From SIG565 sp045650565 (lineage in GTDB: Bacteria; Bacillota; Clostridia; Oscillospirales; Acutalibacteraceae), in contig JAZRRG010000048.1 in the NCBI GenBank assembly GCA_045650565.1, forward strand, positions 1 to 64,000: 64,000 nt of DNA. Direction: 5' to 3'. The position numbers and the translations under genes are program-made. Positions 1 to 6,798 of the stretch are shown one piece after another. Each line of letters opens with the position of its first letter. Within the stretch, counting starts at the first letter, position 1. The notes under the pieces are model-generated. The model was not told the DNA's origin. It did not search any database and was given only the letters and a program-made list of their open reading frames with translations.

Positions 1-1
1 G

Positions 2-817
2 TGGATTATTGTTGAAGGTACTCACGAGCCAATCATTAGCCAAGAGATCTTTGACAATGCACAGGCACTATTTAACAAGAGTATTCGCAAGAGCCCCAAA
101 AAGAAAAACGTTGATTTATTTTCTGGGCTTGTGCGGTGTGCCGACTGTAAGCGTGTAATGAACAAAAAGACCAATCAGCACTCTTACGGTACGTATCATT
201 ACTATCGTTGTGTAACAGCAAGGAAACTTAAAAAATCGGCGTGTACTAATCACACTATCCGCATTGATAAATTAGAGAAGGCAGTGCTTTTAACTATTCA
301 AAATATGATTAATACGGCAACAACAATGAGCGAACTGCTCACGCAAATCAATAATAATTCCGCACGAAAAAAGGAATCAAGTCATATTGAGAAGGCACTG
401 AAATCTCAGATTTCCGAGCGAGAAAAACTTGTGTCTATGATTACCGACCTTTATCCAGACTGGAAAAGCGGTGTTATCACAGTGGATGAGTATCAGATGT
501 TAAAGGAACGGCTTAATGAAAGACTGCGGGTTGCTGACGAAAAAATCGCTTCGCTTAACAAGTCTGCTGAGCAGTTCCAAAGCGGTATTACCGAAGAGAA
601 TGAGTTTGTGGCACGTTTCAAAAAGTACGGCAACATCGAGGCTTTGACAAGACCGTTGCTTACCGAACTTGTGCAAGAAATTTTTGTGCACGAGGGCGGA
701 GATATCGAGGTTGTGTTCAAGTTCCAGGATGCCTATGCACAGGCAGTTGAATATATCGAACTCAACAAACAAATTATCGAACCCGAAAAACCAACAAAAA
801 AGAAAAAATCGGCATAA
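2..817 (+). CDS. Large serine recombinase, C-terminal part (5' end outside window)
   Basis: The frame is open from the first bases of the window, so this is the last 271 codons of a longer gene; an internal GTG at 131 is not a credible start because homology begins before it. The order fits large serine recombinases: the end of the Recombinase domain (VEGTHEPIISQEIFDNAQALF region), a zinc beta-ribbon with CADC near residue 45 and a second Cys pair about 30 residues later, a charged coiled coil, then a C-terminal segment of the kind seen in TndX/TnpX-like enzymes. The catalytic Ser domain is not in the window. The family integrates and excises elements by cutting att sites. A strong hairpin terminator follows directly. 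It is the likely integrase of the element interrupting spoVAD. Confidence 0.9.
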   Translation, partial: WIIVEGTHEPIISQEIFDNAQALFNKSIRKSPKKKNVDLFSGLVRCADCKRVMNKKTNQHSYGTYHYYRCVTARKLKKSACTNHTIRIDKLEKAVLLTIQNMINTATTMSELLTQINNNSARKKESSHIEKALKSQISEREKLVSMITDLYPDWKSGVITVDEYQMLKERLNERLRVADEKIASLNKSAEQFQSGITEENEFVARFKKYGNIEALTRPLLTELVQEIFVHEGGDIEVVFKFQDAYAQAVEYIELNKQIIEPEKPTKKKKSA

Positions 818-820
818 TGA

Positions 821-852
821 TAAAGCGTGTGTCTTAAATGGCACACGCTTTA
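821..852 (+). terminator. Intrinsic terminator after the recombinase
   Basis: A perfect 10-bp stem (AAAGCGTGTG at 822-831 with CACACGCTTT at 842-851) with a 10-base loop lies 4 bases after the recombinase stop. The T tract is short, so termination may be partial. Confidence 0.7.
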
Positions 853-875
853 TTCTATATGTAAAACGAATATAC

Positions 876-904
876 TTGACACATGTTATCAAATATGATA
901 ACAT
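876..904 (+). promoter_or_regulatory. Promoter with palindromic operator for the HTH-HipA gene
   Basis: A consensus -35 (TTGACA, 876-881) stands 17 bases before a TAACAT -10 (899-904). A perfect palindrome, ATGTTATC-N6-GATAACAT (883-904), fills the spacer and covers the -10, so a bound dimer would block RNA polymerase. HipB-type regulators bind TATCC/GGATA dyads; the TATC/GATA half-sites are reminiscent, but the spacing here is shorter. Autoregulation by the HTH domain encoded just downstream is an inference. Confidence 0.7.
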
Positions 905-948
905 AATGATGTAGATGATACATATATTATTTTAAGGAGGGGGATATT

Positions 949-2334
949 GTGAAAGAAGATAATGTTTTACGCTCAAGGCAACGGATAATTTCCAAGCTCA
1001 CTGAAGCAAGGATTGAAAAGCAAATGTCACAGGCAGAACTCGCAAGTTTGATTGGGACACAACGCTCCAATATCTGCCGAATTGAGAGTGGAACACAAAA
1101 CTTATCGCTTGATATGCTTATAAAAATTTCTGAAGCTCTTGGCAAGGATGTCGATATGCTTTTGGAAGAGAGGATAGAGCCAATGAATAACTGTTATTCG
1201 CTTAGATTATACGATGATGAAATATTAACCTTTACGCTTGAAGAAAAAGGCTTAGAAGGTTTAAAATCTCATATTGTAACTGTTAATGAACATATGAAAA
1301 ATCTTTTTCCTTTGGATTTAGACATAACCGATGACGGAATCCTTAAATGGCTTGAGCGTAGAGTTATTCCTAAAAACCGTGCTTTTGTTGACGAGATTTT
1401 AAAAACACTTGGTCTTAGTCTTAATAATACTAAAGGCATTATAGACGTATGTAAAGGTCTTTCTCTGAATGATAGTTATTGGGTTGTGCCTGCCGATTTT
1501 AATGGTACATTCAAAGAGTTTAATCTTTATGAAAACCGTTTCTCTGAGGTTTTGTCCTTGGTTGCTTATACTGGTGTCGGAACCGCCAATCAAGCATTTA
1601 CCACTTCGCCTGAACTCACAACACAAGGTATGCTCCGCAAGGCATGGCGCTTTATAGAAGATGACGGCATATATCTGTATAAAGGTGGTACTGAGGGATT
1701 TGCTAATTCAGGTAATGAACCTTATTCTGAATACTACGCTTGTCAAATTGCAAAAGCGATGGGCTTAAATGCCGTTGAGTATGACTTGGAAAACTGGAAA
1801 GGCATCTTAGCATCTAAATGCAAAATTTTTACCGACATTGATACATCATTCGTTTCTATCGGCCGAATCGTTAAAAGTGGTGGTATTAAAGGTTGCCTTG
1901 ATTATTACGAATCGCTTGGAACAGACTTTTCCGAAAGTCTCAAGAGTATGCTTATATTTGATGCGGTAATTTATAACGAGGACCGTCACTTTGGTAACTT
2001 TGGTGTGCTCAGAGATAATCACACAGGCAAAATTATTTCTCCGGCTCCAATTTTTGATAACGGTCTGTCGCTCTTCAACTATGCTATGGATAACGATATT
2101 AAAGATTTAGATTCATATGCGAAAACTCGTTCTAATCCTTACGGTGTATCTTACGAAAGCATTTGCGCTGAGGTTATGGGAACTAAGCAGAAAAATCAGC
2201 TTAGAAAACTCATTGATTTCAAATTCACAAGGCACCCAAGCATTAATTTGTCTGAAGAACGCCTAATAGCGATTGAAAAGCATATTCAAAGCAGAGTGAG
2301 AAAGTTGCTTGCACTTCCAACTGCATCTAAATAA
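949..2334 (+). CDS. XRE-type HTH fused to a HipA-like Ser/Thr kinase
   Basis: The 461-residue protein starts at GTG behind an AAGGAGGGGG site. Residues ~10-70 form a classic XRE helix-turn-helix (LTEARIEKQMSQAELASLIG, then a recognition helix with QRSNICRIE). After a ~100-residue linker, the C-terminal half has HipA-like kinase features: an ATP-contact Lys in IYLYKGG, a Glu in EPYSEYYACQIA, the catalytic loop YNEDRHFGNFG, and the metal-binding DNG in IFDNGLSLF. No HipA N-terminal subdomain is seen. In HipBA the antitoxin and kinase are separate chains; here both parts are in one chain. It could be a toxin-antitoxin or persistence module, a defence gene, or an element regulator. Its place beside the recombinase and its own palindrome-bearing promoter suggest cargo or control of the element. 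Confidence 0.85.
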   Translation: MKEDNVLRSRQRIISKLTEARIEKQMSQAELASLIGTQRSNICRIESGTQNLSLDMLIKISEALGKDVDMLLEERIEPMNNCYSLRLYDDEILTFTLEEKGLEGLKSHIVTVNEHMKNLFPLDLDITDDGILKWLERRVIPKNRAFVDEILKTLGLSLNNTKGIIDVCKGLSLNDSYWVVPADFNGTFKEFNLYENRFSEVLSLVAYTGVGTANQAFTTSPELTTQGMLRKAWRFIEDDGIYLYKGGTEGFANSGNEPYSEYYACQIAKAMGLNAVEYDLENWKGILASKCKIFTDIDTSFVSIGRIVKSGGIKGCLDYYESLGTDFSESLKSMLIFDAVIYNEDRHFGNFGVLRDNHTGKIISPAPIFDNGLSLFNYAMDNDIKDLDSYAKTRSNPYGVSYESICAEVMGTKQKNQLRKLIDFKFTRHPSINLSEERLIAIEKHIQSRVRKLLALPTASK

Positions 2335-2343
2335 TTCAAACAA

Positions 2344-2371
2344 TTGACAATAGCAAATAATATGCTATAAT
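2344..2371 (+). promoter_or_regulatory. Perfect-consensus sigma-A promoter for a small RNA
   Basis: TTGACA (2344-2349) and TATAAT (2366-2371) with a 16-base spacer lie right after the HTH-HipA stop. No ORF follows, only a structured segment ending in a terminator, so the promoter most likely drives a short non-coding RNA. Confidence 0.75.
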
Positions 2372-2377
2372 AAAAAC

Positions 2378-2454
2378 AAGGCAAACCGATAGACGGTTAG
2401 CCTGAAGATTTGCGAATAACCGCTTGTTTTTTCAGGACAGAGCGGTTATTTTTT
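2378..2454 (+). ncRNA. Candidate small structured RNA with possible pseudoknot
   Basis: The RNA would start about 7 bases after the -10 and run ~77 nt. Hairpin 1 pairs GGC-A-AACCG (2380-2388) with CGGTT-A-GCC (2394-2402) around the loop ATAGA. Hairpin 2 pairs AATAACCGCT (2415-2424) with AGCGGTTATT (2441-2450) and is followed by four Ts, so it can act as terminator. The joining sequence CCTGAA (2401-2406) is exactly complementary to TTCAGG (2431-2436) in the loop of hairpin 2, which would make a pseudoknot. An alternative GCAAA/TTTGC stem is also possible. I do not recognise a named family. It could be an element-copy or excision regulator, or an RNA partner of the kinase; both are speculation. 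Confidence 0.55.
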
Positions 2455-2596
2455 ATGCTCGAAACATAGTCAGTGGCAAAAATCATTAGCAACTGTTGTT
2501 TATGGTGTAAAACATTATGGGCTCCCATGGCAGCACCCATAATTTCCCAATTTTAAGGGTCAAAAAAATTTTTTTGGGGAATTTTATGGTGTTCTC

Positions 2597-2995
2597 TTGA
2601 CATTTTCCCCTGCTGCAGCAGACACTATTAAAAGATTTTTTGATGATACAAAAACTGGTCCTAACGACTACGATGCAATATTTACGGGCGACTTGGGTGC
2701 GGTCGGCTCTGCGCTTTTATACGAATTGCTCGAAAAGGACAATATAGATATAAAAAGTCAACATAAGGACTGCGGTATGATGATTTTTGATATCGAAAAA
2801 CAGGATGTTCACGCAGGGGCTTCGGGTTGCGGATGTTCTGCATCGGTATTATGCGGATATATTCTTAAAAAGTTAGAGTGTGGGGACTATAAAAACATTC
2901 TATTTTGTGCTACGGGCGCACTTCTCTCCCCTACCTCTACAATGCAGGGTGAAACAATACCCTCGGTTGCGCATTTAATAAATTTAAGGTCATAA
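2597..2995 (+). pseudogene. spoVAD: spoVAD 3' fragment (stage V sporulation protein AD), 5' part missing
   Basis: The 132 codons match the end of SpoVAD, a thiolase-fold protein needed for dipicolinic acid uptake into spores. Conserved blocks are PAAADTI, the TGDLG motif, DCGMMIFD, QDVHAGASGCGCSASV and ATGALLSPTS..QGETIP. A full SpoVAD has about 335 residues, so the first ~200 are absent. The frame upstream is open only to a stop at 2540, and its residues do not resemble SpoVAD. The TTG at 2597 has no ribosome site, so this is a remnant rather than a gene of its own. The missing half is expected beyond the element to the left. Excision of the element could restore the gene, as for skin in sigK. 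Confidence 0.85.
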
Positions 2996-3020
2996 AAAAG
3001 GCGGCTTTTAGCCGCCTTTT
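2996..3020. terminator. Bidirectional terminator between spoVAD' and spoVAC
   Basis: AAAAGGCGGC (2996-3005) pairs with GCCGCCTTTT (3011-3020) around a 5-base loop. Runs of T flank it on both strands, so it serves the convergent genes on each side. It starts one base after the spoVAD stop and overlaps the spoVAC stop. Confidence 0.85.
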
Positions 3021-3462
3021 AAAATATTTTACAAAGCCAATAAATAATTCCATAAACAACCGATGCAACAGTTCCGTACGCTATTACCGGCCCTGCTATT
3101 TTAAACATATTAGCGCCGACGCCCAAAATCCAACCCTCGTTTTTAAACTCTATTGCGGGGGAAACCACCGCATTGGCAAATCCGGTTATGGGCACGAGTG
3201 TCCCTGCCCCTGCATGCTTTGCTATATTATCGAACACTTTAAGTCCTGTAAGCAATGCCGCAAGAAATATCAGCGTTACGGGGACCAGCATTTTTACTAC
3301 ATCCTCTGATAAACCTAAATAGCTATATAACTCCTTAAGCAGTTGACCTATAACACAAATCAGTCCGCCCACCAAATATGCCAATGTGAAATTTTTAAGT
3401 TTTGGAGATGGCGGCGACGCTTTTTTTACCATTTTATCATATTGCTTGTTTGAAATTTTCAT
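3019..3462 (-). CDS. spoVAC: Stage V sporulation protein AC
   Basis: The 147-residue inner spore membrane protein belongs to the SpoVA system that moves Ca-dipicolinate during spore formation and germination. Marks are the short charged N-terminus, KNFTLAYLVGGLICVIGQ near residues 22-40, LIFLAALLTGLKVFDNI, the signature GAGTLVPITGFANAV near 85-100, and EGWILGVGANMFKIAGPV; four to five membrane segments are visible. Start ATG with an AAAGGGAAG ribosome site. spoVAC is normally followed by spoVAD and spoVAE on the same strand. Here spoVAC is alone and the spoVAD fragment faces it, which points to a rearranged locus. SpoVAE is a paralogue, but the N-terminal motif favours SpoVAC. Confidence 0.9.
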   Translation of the reverse strand: MKISNKQYDKMVKKASPPSPKLKNFTLAYLVGGLICVIGQLLKELYSYLGLSEDVVKMLVPVTLIFLAALLTGLKVFDNIAKHAGAGTLVPITGFANAVVSPAIEFKNEGWILGVGANMFKIAGPVIAYGTVASVVYGIIYWLCKIF

Positions 3463-3512
3463 TGCACACTTCCCTTTCGCATTTATTTTGCTCTAAAAAA
3501 AGCGAAATATTA

Positions 3513-3539
3513 AAACGGGTGGTCTAAAACCACCCGTTT
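3513..3539 (-). terminator. Terminator after the VanZ-like gene
   Basis: AAACGGGTGG (3513-3522) pairs with CCACCCGTTT (3530-3539) around 7 bases. On the minus strand it lies just past the VanZ-like stop and leads into a T-rich tail. Confidence 0.8.
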
Positions 3540-3549
3540 GCTAACACTT

Positions 3550-4032
3550 CTATTTATTACACTCCGATTTTTCAAGCTTTTTGAAAAGCGGATATGCTAA
3601 TGCCGCACCCGACACATTTAAAATCACATCATCAATATCACAGCTACCCGTTAAAAACACAATTTGCAAAATTTCAATTAGCAGCGAAATTGCGATTATA
3701 ACCAAAATAAATTTATAAAATTTATTTATTTTTTTCACCACAGTTGGCAGAAAAAACGAAAGCGGCATAAGCATAAGTAAATTTCCGAAAATATTTATCA
3801 GAAAATACCCTACCGAAATAATACCACTCTTCAATCCCTCAATATAAAGCTTAATTGTTGCAAATGGAATTAAATTAAGGGAGCTGTTAATATAATTAAC
3901 AAAGGCATTATAATTGAAATTTTTTATGTTAAATATATTTCTACCGAAGGTGCTGTCAATAAGTGTAAAATACGCCAACAAAAAAATATACACAACCAAC
4001 AGCAACCATACTGTTTTTCGGTTTGTTTTCAT
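3550..4032 (-). CDS. VanZ-like family membrane protein
   Basis: The 160-residue protein has the VanZ family pattern: an N-terminal membrane segment, SLNLIPFATI near residue 51, a second segment with NIFGNLLMLMPLSFFLP, a third segment, EILQIVFLTGSCDIDDVILN and a last membrane helix. VanZ of glycopeptide-resistance clusters gives low-level teicoplanin resistance, but most chromosomal members have no known substrate, and no other van gene is here. It has its own promoter (TTGACA/TATAAT, 17-base spacer) and an AAGAGG ribosome site. Monocistronic, divergent from degV. Confidence 0.85.
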   Translation of the reverse strand: MKTNRKTVWLLLVVYIFLLAYFTLIDSTFGRNIFNIKNFNYNAFVNYINSSLNLIPFATIKLYIEGLKSGIISVGYFLINIFGNLLMLMPLSFFLPTVVKKINKFYKFILVIIAISLLIEILQIVFLTGSCDIDDVILNVSGAALAYPLFKKLEKSECNK

Positions 4033-4064
4033 AAAATAACCTCTTAATCAAATAAATTATTTAT

Positions 4065-4093
4065 ATTATAAAAATTTTACAAAGGGCTGTCAA
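4065..4093 (-). promoter_or_regulatory. Promoter of the VanZ-like gene
   Basis: On the minus strand TTGACA (4093-4088) and TATAAT (4070-4065) are both perfect and separated by 17 bases, 33 bases before the start codon. Confidence 0.8.
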
Positions 4094-4107
4094 TACAAAA
4101 AATACTA

Positions 4108-4136
4108 TTGTTTTATTGCTTTTTTGATGGTATAAT
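4108..4136 (+). promoter_or_regulatory. Promoter of degV (extended -10)
   Basis: TATAAT (4131-4136) with a TG extension at 4128 stands 17 bases after TTGTTT (4108-4113). It shows that the longer reading frame beginning at 4108 cannot be the protein start. Confidence 0.75.
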
Positions 4137-4188
4137 ACATAATGTGACAGAATGTGTCGCAACTTTTAAAAATACGGAGGCAATTATT

Positions 4189-5052
4189 TTGAGTAATAAA
4201 AAAGTTATCATCACTAGTGACAGCACCTGTGACTTATCCCCCGAATTAATTGAAAAATATAATATTAAAATCATACCCATGGGTGTTACATTAGGCGATA
4301 AAACATATCATGACGGGGCTGACATAACTCCCGATGAGATTTATGCTTATTTTAACGAGACCGGAACCTTACCCAAAACCTCGGCTATCAATATGGCTGA
4401 ATTTTCCGAAATTTTCGCTCCTCTTGTTAACGAGGGCTATGCGATTGTTAACTTCACTATAAGTTCTGAAATGTCAACGACCTTCAACAACAGCCGTTTA
4501 GCCGCTTCGGAATTTGAGGATGTTTACACTATTGACACCCGTAACCTATCAACAGGCGGCGGACTTTTGGTGCTCAAAGCTGCTGAGTTGGCACAAAAAG
4601 GTGAATCAGCACAAAAAATCGTTGAAACAGTAAACGATATGATTGACCGAGTTGATGCATCCTTCGTTATTGATAAGCTTAACTACTTGCACAAGGGCGG
4701 CCGTTGCTCCGCAGTTGCGGCACTCGGCGCAAACCTTTTAAAGCTCAAACCCTGTATTGAGGTTAAGGGCGGTAAAATGGGCGTTGGCAAAAAGTACCGT
4801 GGTAAATACGGCGACGTTTTAAAGGAATATGTTGCTGAGCGACTTGAAAATGCTGCCGATATTGAGCTTGAGCGCATTTTTGTTACCCATGCGGGATGCG
4901 ATGAGAATATAGTTACCGATGTTTATAATCAGGTAAAAAAAGCGCTCCCCTTTAATGAGATATTGCTTACCCGTGCGGGTTGCACCGTTTCATCTCACTG
5001 CGGACCTGACACATTGGGTATACTCTTTGTTAGGAAGTCACCTATCGAATAA
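4189..5052 (+). CDS. DegV family fatty-acid-binding protein
   Basis: The 287-residue product starts at TTG 4189, eight bases after a GGAGG site (4176-4180). DegV/FakB proteins bind a fatty acid in a cleft between two domains, and FakB members present it to the kinase FakA for phosphorylation and use in phospholipids. Seen here: the N-terminal VIITSDSTCDLSPELI strand-loop, PKTSAINMAEF near residue 65, ISSEMSTTFNNSRLA, the DTRNLSTGGGLLV block, and the C-terminal half with LHKGGRCSAVAALGANLLKLKP. No fakA is in the window, so which lipid it carries is unknown. A possible small RNA follows it. Confidence 0.9.
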   Translation: MSNKKVIITSDSTCDLSPELIEKYNIKIIPMGVTLGDKTYHDGADITPDEIYAYFNETGTLPKTSAINMAEFSEIFAPLVNEGYAIVNFTISSEMSTTFNNSRLAASEFEDVYTIDTRNLSTGGGLLVLKAAELAQKGESAQKIVETVNDMIDRVDASFVIDKLNYLHKGGRCSAVAALGANLLKLKPCIEVKGGKMGVGKKYRGKYGDVLKEYVAERLENAADIELERIFVTHAGCDENIVTDVYNQVKKALPFNEILLTRAGCTVSSHCGPDTLGILFVRKSPIE

Positions 5053-5059
5053 TTTTGCA

Positions 5060-5151
5060 TATAATAGATCAGGGGTAAACGCAGGATATCCTACACTATC
5101 GGCGGTAGCCACTGTCTATCTGTAAAATTACCGATAAACCCCTTTTATATA
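5060..5151 (+). ncRNA. Possible structured RNA downstream of degV
   Basis: A TATAAT (5060-5065) lies just after degV and is followed by a non-coding stretch closed by AGGGGT (5071-5076) and ACCCCT (5138-5143). Inside are the palindrome AGGATATCCT (5083-5092) and a TATCGG/CCGATA stem (5097-5102 with 5131-5136). It ends at a strong terminator, so a ~110-nt transcript or a structured 3' UTR is possible. No good -35 is seen. I do not recognise it as a known riboswitch or ribozyme. Confidence 0.3.
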
Positions 5152-5179
5152 AAAAGCACCCGAAAATTCGGGTGCTTTT
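5152..5179. terminator. Bidirectional terminator
   Basis: AAAAGCACCCGA at 5152-5163 pairs with the complementary arm ending at 5179, with T runs on both strands. It serves degV or the possible RNA on plus, and the DUF624 gene on minus. Confidence 0.85.
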
Positions 5180-5184
5180 CTTTT

Positions 5185-5988
5185 TTATAATAAATCTTGT
5201 TCGCTAATCGTTTTTTTATCGTCAGGTAAAACGCCAAGACGTGCACGAAGCTCAATATCCTCATCGGGATGCTCTTTGTAATATGGCTCTATCATAAATT
5301 TTTTAATGTTTTCAAACACATTGAACTGTATAATTAAGAATCTGATTCCGGGCAACACAAACAGTACAAATATAAAAAACAAAAACTGTGTTATACCCGT
5401 ACCGATAATTCCGAGCCCATAGCAAACACCGTAAACCGCAACCATACTGATTAGGATAATTAAATTTCTTTTAAAACCTAAAAATGCAAGTTTAAAGCTA
5501 TTGGTATAAATTTGCTTAAGAGGTAGCTTAAAGGTGATAAGAATTATCCAAACATAATAACGCATCACCAAAAATATCAGCAGCATAGTTATGCAAGCCG
5601 CAAGACCTATTAACATAAGTTCCTTTTGCATAAAGGTGTAAAAGAAATATATATCAAAGCACAAAAATGCAATTATAATTATGTTGATTATACCTGCGGA
5701 AAGTGCCTGCTTCCAATTCTTTTTGATGGTTTCAAAAAAATCGCTCGTGCCAAATGAGTGAGTATCCACCGCCATATTACGAGTAATATTTGTCATACCT
5801 GCCGCCGCAAATCCTGACGGGAGCACAAGTATTGTTAGCAACCAATACCAAATCGCATTTATTGCCAGTTTCCAAAAGTTTTTGAAAAACAGCTCAAAAA
5901 AGTGGAGGAAGCCAATCTTACGGGGGGCATTTTTTTCAACGCCCGGTCCCTCCTTTTCATAATTAAAAAGTCCGAAAAAACCTGCCAT
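5185..5988 (-). CDS. YesL/DUF624-like membrane protein
   Basis: The 267-residue integral membrane protein begins MAGFFGLFNYEKEGPGV, the start typical of the YesL/DUF624 family, followed by an aromatic FFELFFKNFWKL amphipathic stretch. About five to six hydrophobic segments follow (around 40-60, 100-125, 130-155, 180-205, 210-230), then a polar ~45-residue cytoplasmic tail. YesL sits in a B. subtilis pectin-use operon, but its biochemical role is unknown. Its ATG overlaps the stop of the upstream membrane gene (TAATG), so the two are translationally coupled and may form a complex. Confidence 0.7.
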   Translation of the reverse strand: MAGFFGLFNYEKEGPGVEKNAPRKIGFLHFFELFFKNFWKLAINAIWYWLLTILVLPSGFAAAGMTNITRNMAVDTHSFGTSDFFETIKKNWKQALSAGIINIIIIAFLCFDIYFFYTFMQKELMLIGLAACITMLLIFLVMRYYVWIILITFKLPLKQIYTNSFKLAFLGFKRNLIILISMVAVYGVCYGLGIIGTGITQFLFFIFVLFVLPGIRFLIIQFNVFENIKKFMIEPYYKEHPDEDIELRARLGVLPDDKKTISEQDLL

Positions 5989-6710
5989 TATTTATTCCTG
6001 TCCTTTTTGTAAAATAAATTGCTTGGAAGCGCAATTCTTTTATACCCCAGTGTGTAGCTAATTTGCGCTATTATGGGAGGTATAACGATTATTGTGAGCC
6101 CTAAAAACAGCTGTACCCACGAAATACCATCGGTGGATGCCGTTTTGTAGCCGAATATTGCGTTTACAAGCATAAATGTTTGATAGCTCATAAAGCGGAA
6201 AAGCGAGTACCAATTACTACCTATAACTCCCAGCTTTGCCACCACCGCTATAAGCCATGCCGCAAAGCTCGGTATAATCATAAGAAGGCCGATTTTCAGT
6301 CCCCTTATTTTATCCTGCTGCTTATGGCCGAAGGCGACTAAATTAGCATCCCTATCCCCTGTTTTATAAAGTAAACTATTTATAAAGGCAACCGTTACCA
6401 CGCCGCCTATTACCTGACCTAAAACATCGGTAAACACCTTGGCGCCGCCACTTAATTCCGAGCGCAGCGACATTGTTGATACTTCAATGCCCTGTGCTTC
6501 ATACTCAGCTTTTTTGATGTCCTCGCCCTCGCTGTAATAATAATTATAGAGCATCTCACCCGTTTGGGTATTATATGCCATATAGCCCACCACCGTAGTA
6601 AAGGCACCGGTTCCCACCACGATTAATGATGTATAAACAAAAAAAGTTATCAATGCCGCAATATAATATCTTATACTGCCTGAAATAGCCAATTTTACAT
6701 TTGTTTCCAT
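5988..6710 (-). CDS. Unknown membrane protein, coupled to the YesL-like gene
   Basis: I chose the ATG at 6710 (protein starts METNVKLAISG, 240 residues) because a GGAGGG site lies 5 bases before it; the frame is open 17 codons further but without a ribosome site. Four to five hydrophobic segments are seen (residues ~14-42, ~92-112, ~130-150, ~170-190, ~205-225). Between the first two is a polar loop rich in Tyr and Glu. I do not recognise the family. Its stop overlaps the start of the YesL-like gene, pointing to a two-gene membrane operon. Confidence 0.7.
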   Translation of the reverse strand: METNVKLAISGSIRYYIAALITFFVYTSLIVVGTGAFTTVVGYMAYNTQTGEMLYNYYYSEGEDIKKAEYEAQGIEVSTMSLRSELSGGAKVFTDVLGQVIGGVVTVAFINSLLYKTGDRDANLVAFGHKQQDKIRGLKIGLLMIIPSFAAWLIAVVAKLGVIGSNWYSLFRFMSYQTFMLVNAIFGYKTASTDGISWVQLFLGLTIIVIPPIIAQISYTLGYKRIALPSNLFYKKDRNK

Positions 6711-6756
6711 AGTTACCCTCCGTCCACTGAAAATTATATTATATACAAAATAAAAA

Positions 6757-6783
6757 AGCAAGTATTTAAAAAAATACCTGCTT
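6757..6783 (-). terminator. Terminator after the small TM protein gene
   Basis: On minus, AAGCAGGTATTT pairs with AAATACTTGCTT (one mismatch) and is followed by TTTTTTATTTT. Confidence 0.7.
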
Positions 6784-6798
6784 AAATTTACAGTTTAT

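Larger units (their letters stand above)
1..2596. mobile_element. Right part of an integrated element carrying a large serine recombinase
   Basis: This stretch holds a serine recombinase C-terminus, an HTH-HipA-like kinase and a small RNA unit. It ends where coding homology to SpoVAD begins abruptly, at about codon 200 of a normally ~335-codon gene. The last ~55 bases (about 2541-2596) are AT-rich with imperfect inverted repeats (aatttcccaa near 2541 against ttggggaatt near 2574), as expected of a recombinase half-site. The left end lies outside the window, so element type (ICE, prophage, small island) and exact att core cannot be set. The boundary is inferred from the broken gene, not from a visible direct repeat. 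Confidence 0.6.

Noticed and set aside
131..817. GTG at 131 as the start of a 228-residue recombinase-like protein
   Set aside because: The frame is open from base 2 and the residues before 131 match the Recombinase domain, so it is the end of a longer gene.
4108..4188. Longer N-terminus for the DegV protein from 4108
   Set aside because: It would begin in the -35 box of a clear promoter; TTG 4189 has the ribosome site and starts the homology.
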